Assembly: GCA_905142475.1 (NCBI GenBank)
Contig: LR990730.1
Span: 3,286,001-3,350,000, forward strand
DNA from: Xanthomonas hydrangeae
GTDB lineage: Bacteria; Pseudomonadota; Gammaproteobacteria; Xanthomonadales; Xanthomonadaceae
Length of the DNA stretch: 64,000 nucleotides
Direction: 5' to 3'
The position numbers were made by a program, and so were the translations under genes. This document shows positions 63,264 to 64,000 of this stretch, piece after piece. A model generated the notes under the pieces. The model searched no databases and was not told where the DNA came from. It saw only the letters and a list, made by a program, of their open reading frames with translations. How positions within the stretch are numbered: the stretch's first letter is position 1; the number at the start of each line of letters is the position of its first letter.

Positions 63264-64000
63264 ATGCGGCTCGAACGCACTGCCAGCGATGCCATGCTGC
63301 GCGCACTGATCGACCTCAAACCGCGCGACGTGCCGCTGCGCGTTGCGCTGCGCAATACCGCAGCGGTGGTGCTGCCGCTGGCGGTGGGCGTGGCGACGGG
63401 TCATGTCGCTGCGGGTCTGGCGGTGTGCACCGGCGCGCTCAACACCATGTTCACCGACCAGCCCGGCCCGTATCGCGCGCGCCTGCAACGCATGTTGATG
63501 GCCGCGCTGGCCGCCGGTGCGGCCGCATTGCTGGGCATCTGGGTCGGCCACAACACCCCTGCCCTGGTGGTCGCCGGCTTGTTGCTCGGACTGGGCGGCG
63601 GGCTGCTCGTGGCGCTCGGCCCGGTGGCCGCGCGCGTGGGCCTGACCAGCATGATCCTGCTGGTGGTCAGCGCCGATATGCGCTTACCGATCGAGCAGGC
63701 AGCGGGCGTGGCCGCGCTGATCTTCGCTGGCGGCCTGCTCCAGGTCGTGCTGGCATTGGCCGCGTGGCCGCTGCAACGCTATCGCCCGGAACGCTTCGCA
63801 CTGGCCGATCTGATGCGCCAGCTGGCAGGCATCGCACGCCAGCGCCCGGAAGCCAGCGCTGCGCCACCGGCAACGCAGGAAGTACTCGATGCGATGGTGA
63901 TGCCGCACGGCGAACATCGCTCGCGCGCGATCGCCGTGCAGAGCTTTCGCATCATTGCCGAGCTCTGCGATCGGGTACGGTTGGAACTGCTGTCGCTGGC
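63264..64000 (+). CDS. FUSC-family membrane protein (3' end beyond window)
   Basis: An open frame of 245 codons with no stop before the window ends. It begins MRLERTASDAMLRAL and has about six hydrophobic segments, including TAAVVLPLAVGVATGHVAAGLAV, LMAALAAGAAALLGIWVG, VVAGLLLGLGGGLLVALGP and AALIFAGGLLQVVLALAAWPLQRYRP. The pattern matches the N-terminal half of FUSC/YccS-type proteins, related to fusaric-acid resistance and aromatic-acid efflux. The soluble domain and C-terminal membrane half would follow. The start is the best-fitting ATG; others upstream are possible. Confidence 0.75.
   Translation, partial: MRLERTASDAMLRALIDLKPRDVPLRVALRNTAAVVLPLAVGVATGHVAAGLAVCTGALNTMFTDQPGPYRARLQRMLMAALAAGAAALLGIWVGHNTPALVVAGLLLGLGGGLLVALGPVAARVGLTSMILLVVSADMRLPIEQAAGVAALIFAGGLLQVVLALAAWPLQRYRPERFALADLMRQLAGIARQRPEASAAPPATQEVLDAMVMPHGEHRSRAIAVQSFRIIAELCDRVRLELLSL

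Overview
The window reads as a Xanthomonas-type (Xanthomonadaceae) chromosome. It is very G+C-rich. The housekeeping genes match that family in detail: GyrA carries Gln83, LigA is enlarged to about 833 residues, serC-pheA-aroA are clustered, a histidine-utilisation (hut) cluster includes hutF, and several dispersed palindromic repeats of the kind found in this group are present. Species cannot be fixed from the sequence alone.

Positions 1 to about 14,800 are accessory DNA that is visibly more A/T-rich in places. It ends against an intact tRNA-Ser(UGA) gene (14809-14898) with a tyrosine integrase (13240-14724) pointing away from it, the usual layout of a tRNA-targeted genomic island. A second tyrosine recombinase (2540-3940) suggests nested or composite elements. 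Between the integrases lies the most interesting locus. A WYL/BrxR-CapW-like regulator (8690-9568) is divergent from a three-gene operon: an MBL-fold hydrolase, a single polypeptide joining an E2-like, an E1/ThiF-like and a JAB/JAMM domain (5133-7385), and a four-helix membrane protein (4328-5092). This looks like a ubiquitin-conjugation-like antiphage system. Two toxin-antitoxin modules (HigB/HigA-like and MazF/MazE-like), an XRE regulator and several secreted or membrane proteins of unknown role fill the rest.

From 14.8 kb to the end the content is core chromosome. It runs: LysR regulator, serS, two TonB-like proteins, aroA-pheA-serC (aromatic and serine synthesis, read leftward), msrP-msrQ (periplasmic methionine sulfoxide repair), an FHA protein, PHA-granule proteins including a phasin, and an Mrr-like membrane protein. 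The hut regulon follows: hutF and hutC leftward, then hutI-hutH-micro-ORF-hutG-hutU rightward around a HutC-type operator. It is a complete histidine-to-glutamate route through formylglutamate.

The remaining genes are a secreted HExxH protein, PQQ glucose dehydrogenase, gyrA, mtnA, a DUF3011-like protein, epmA-ligA, a Tat-exported PLP aminotransferase, zipA-smc, rplI-rpsR-rpsF, an A-type Fe-S carrier, asnS with a tight four-gene tail, carbonic anhydrase, 3-hydroxyanthranilate dioxygenase and the start of a FUSC-type membrane protein cut by the right edge. Gene order and overlaps are read directly from the sequence. Functions rest on family motifs, and no database search was possible.
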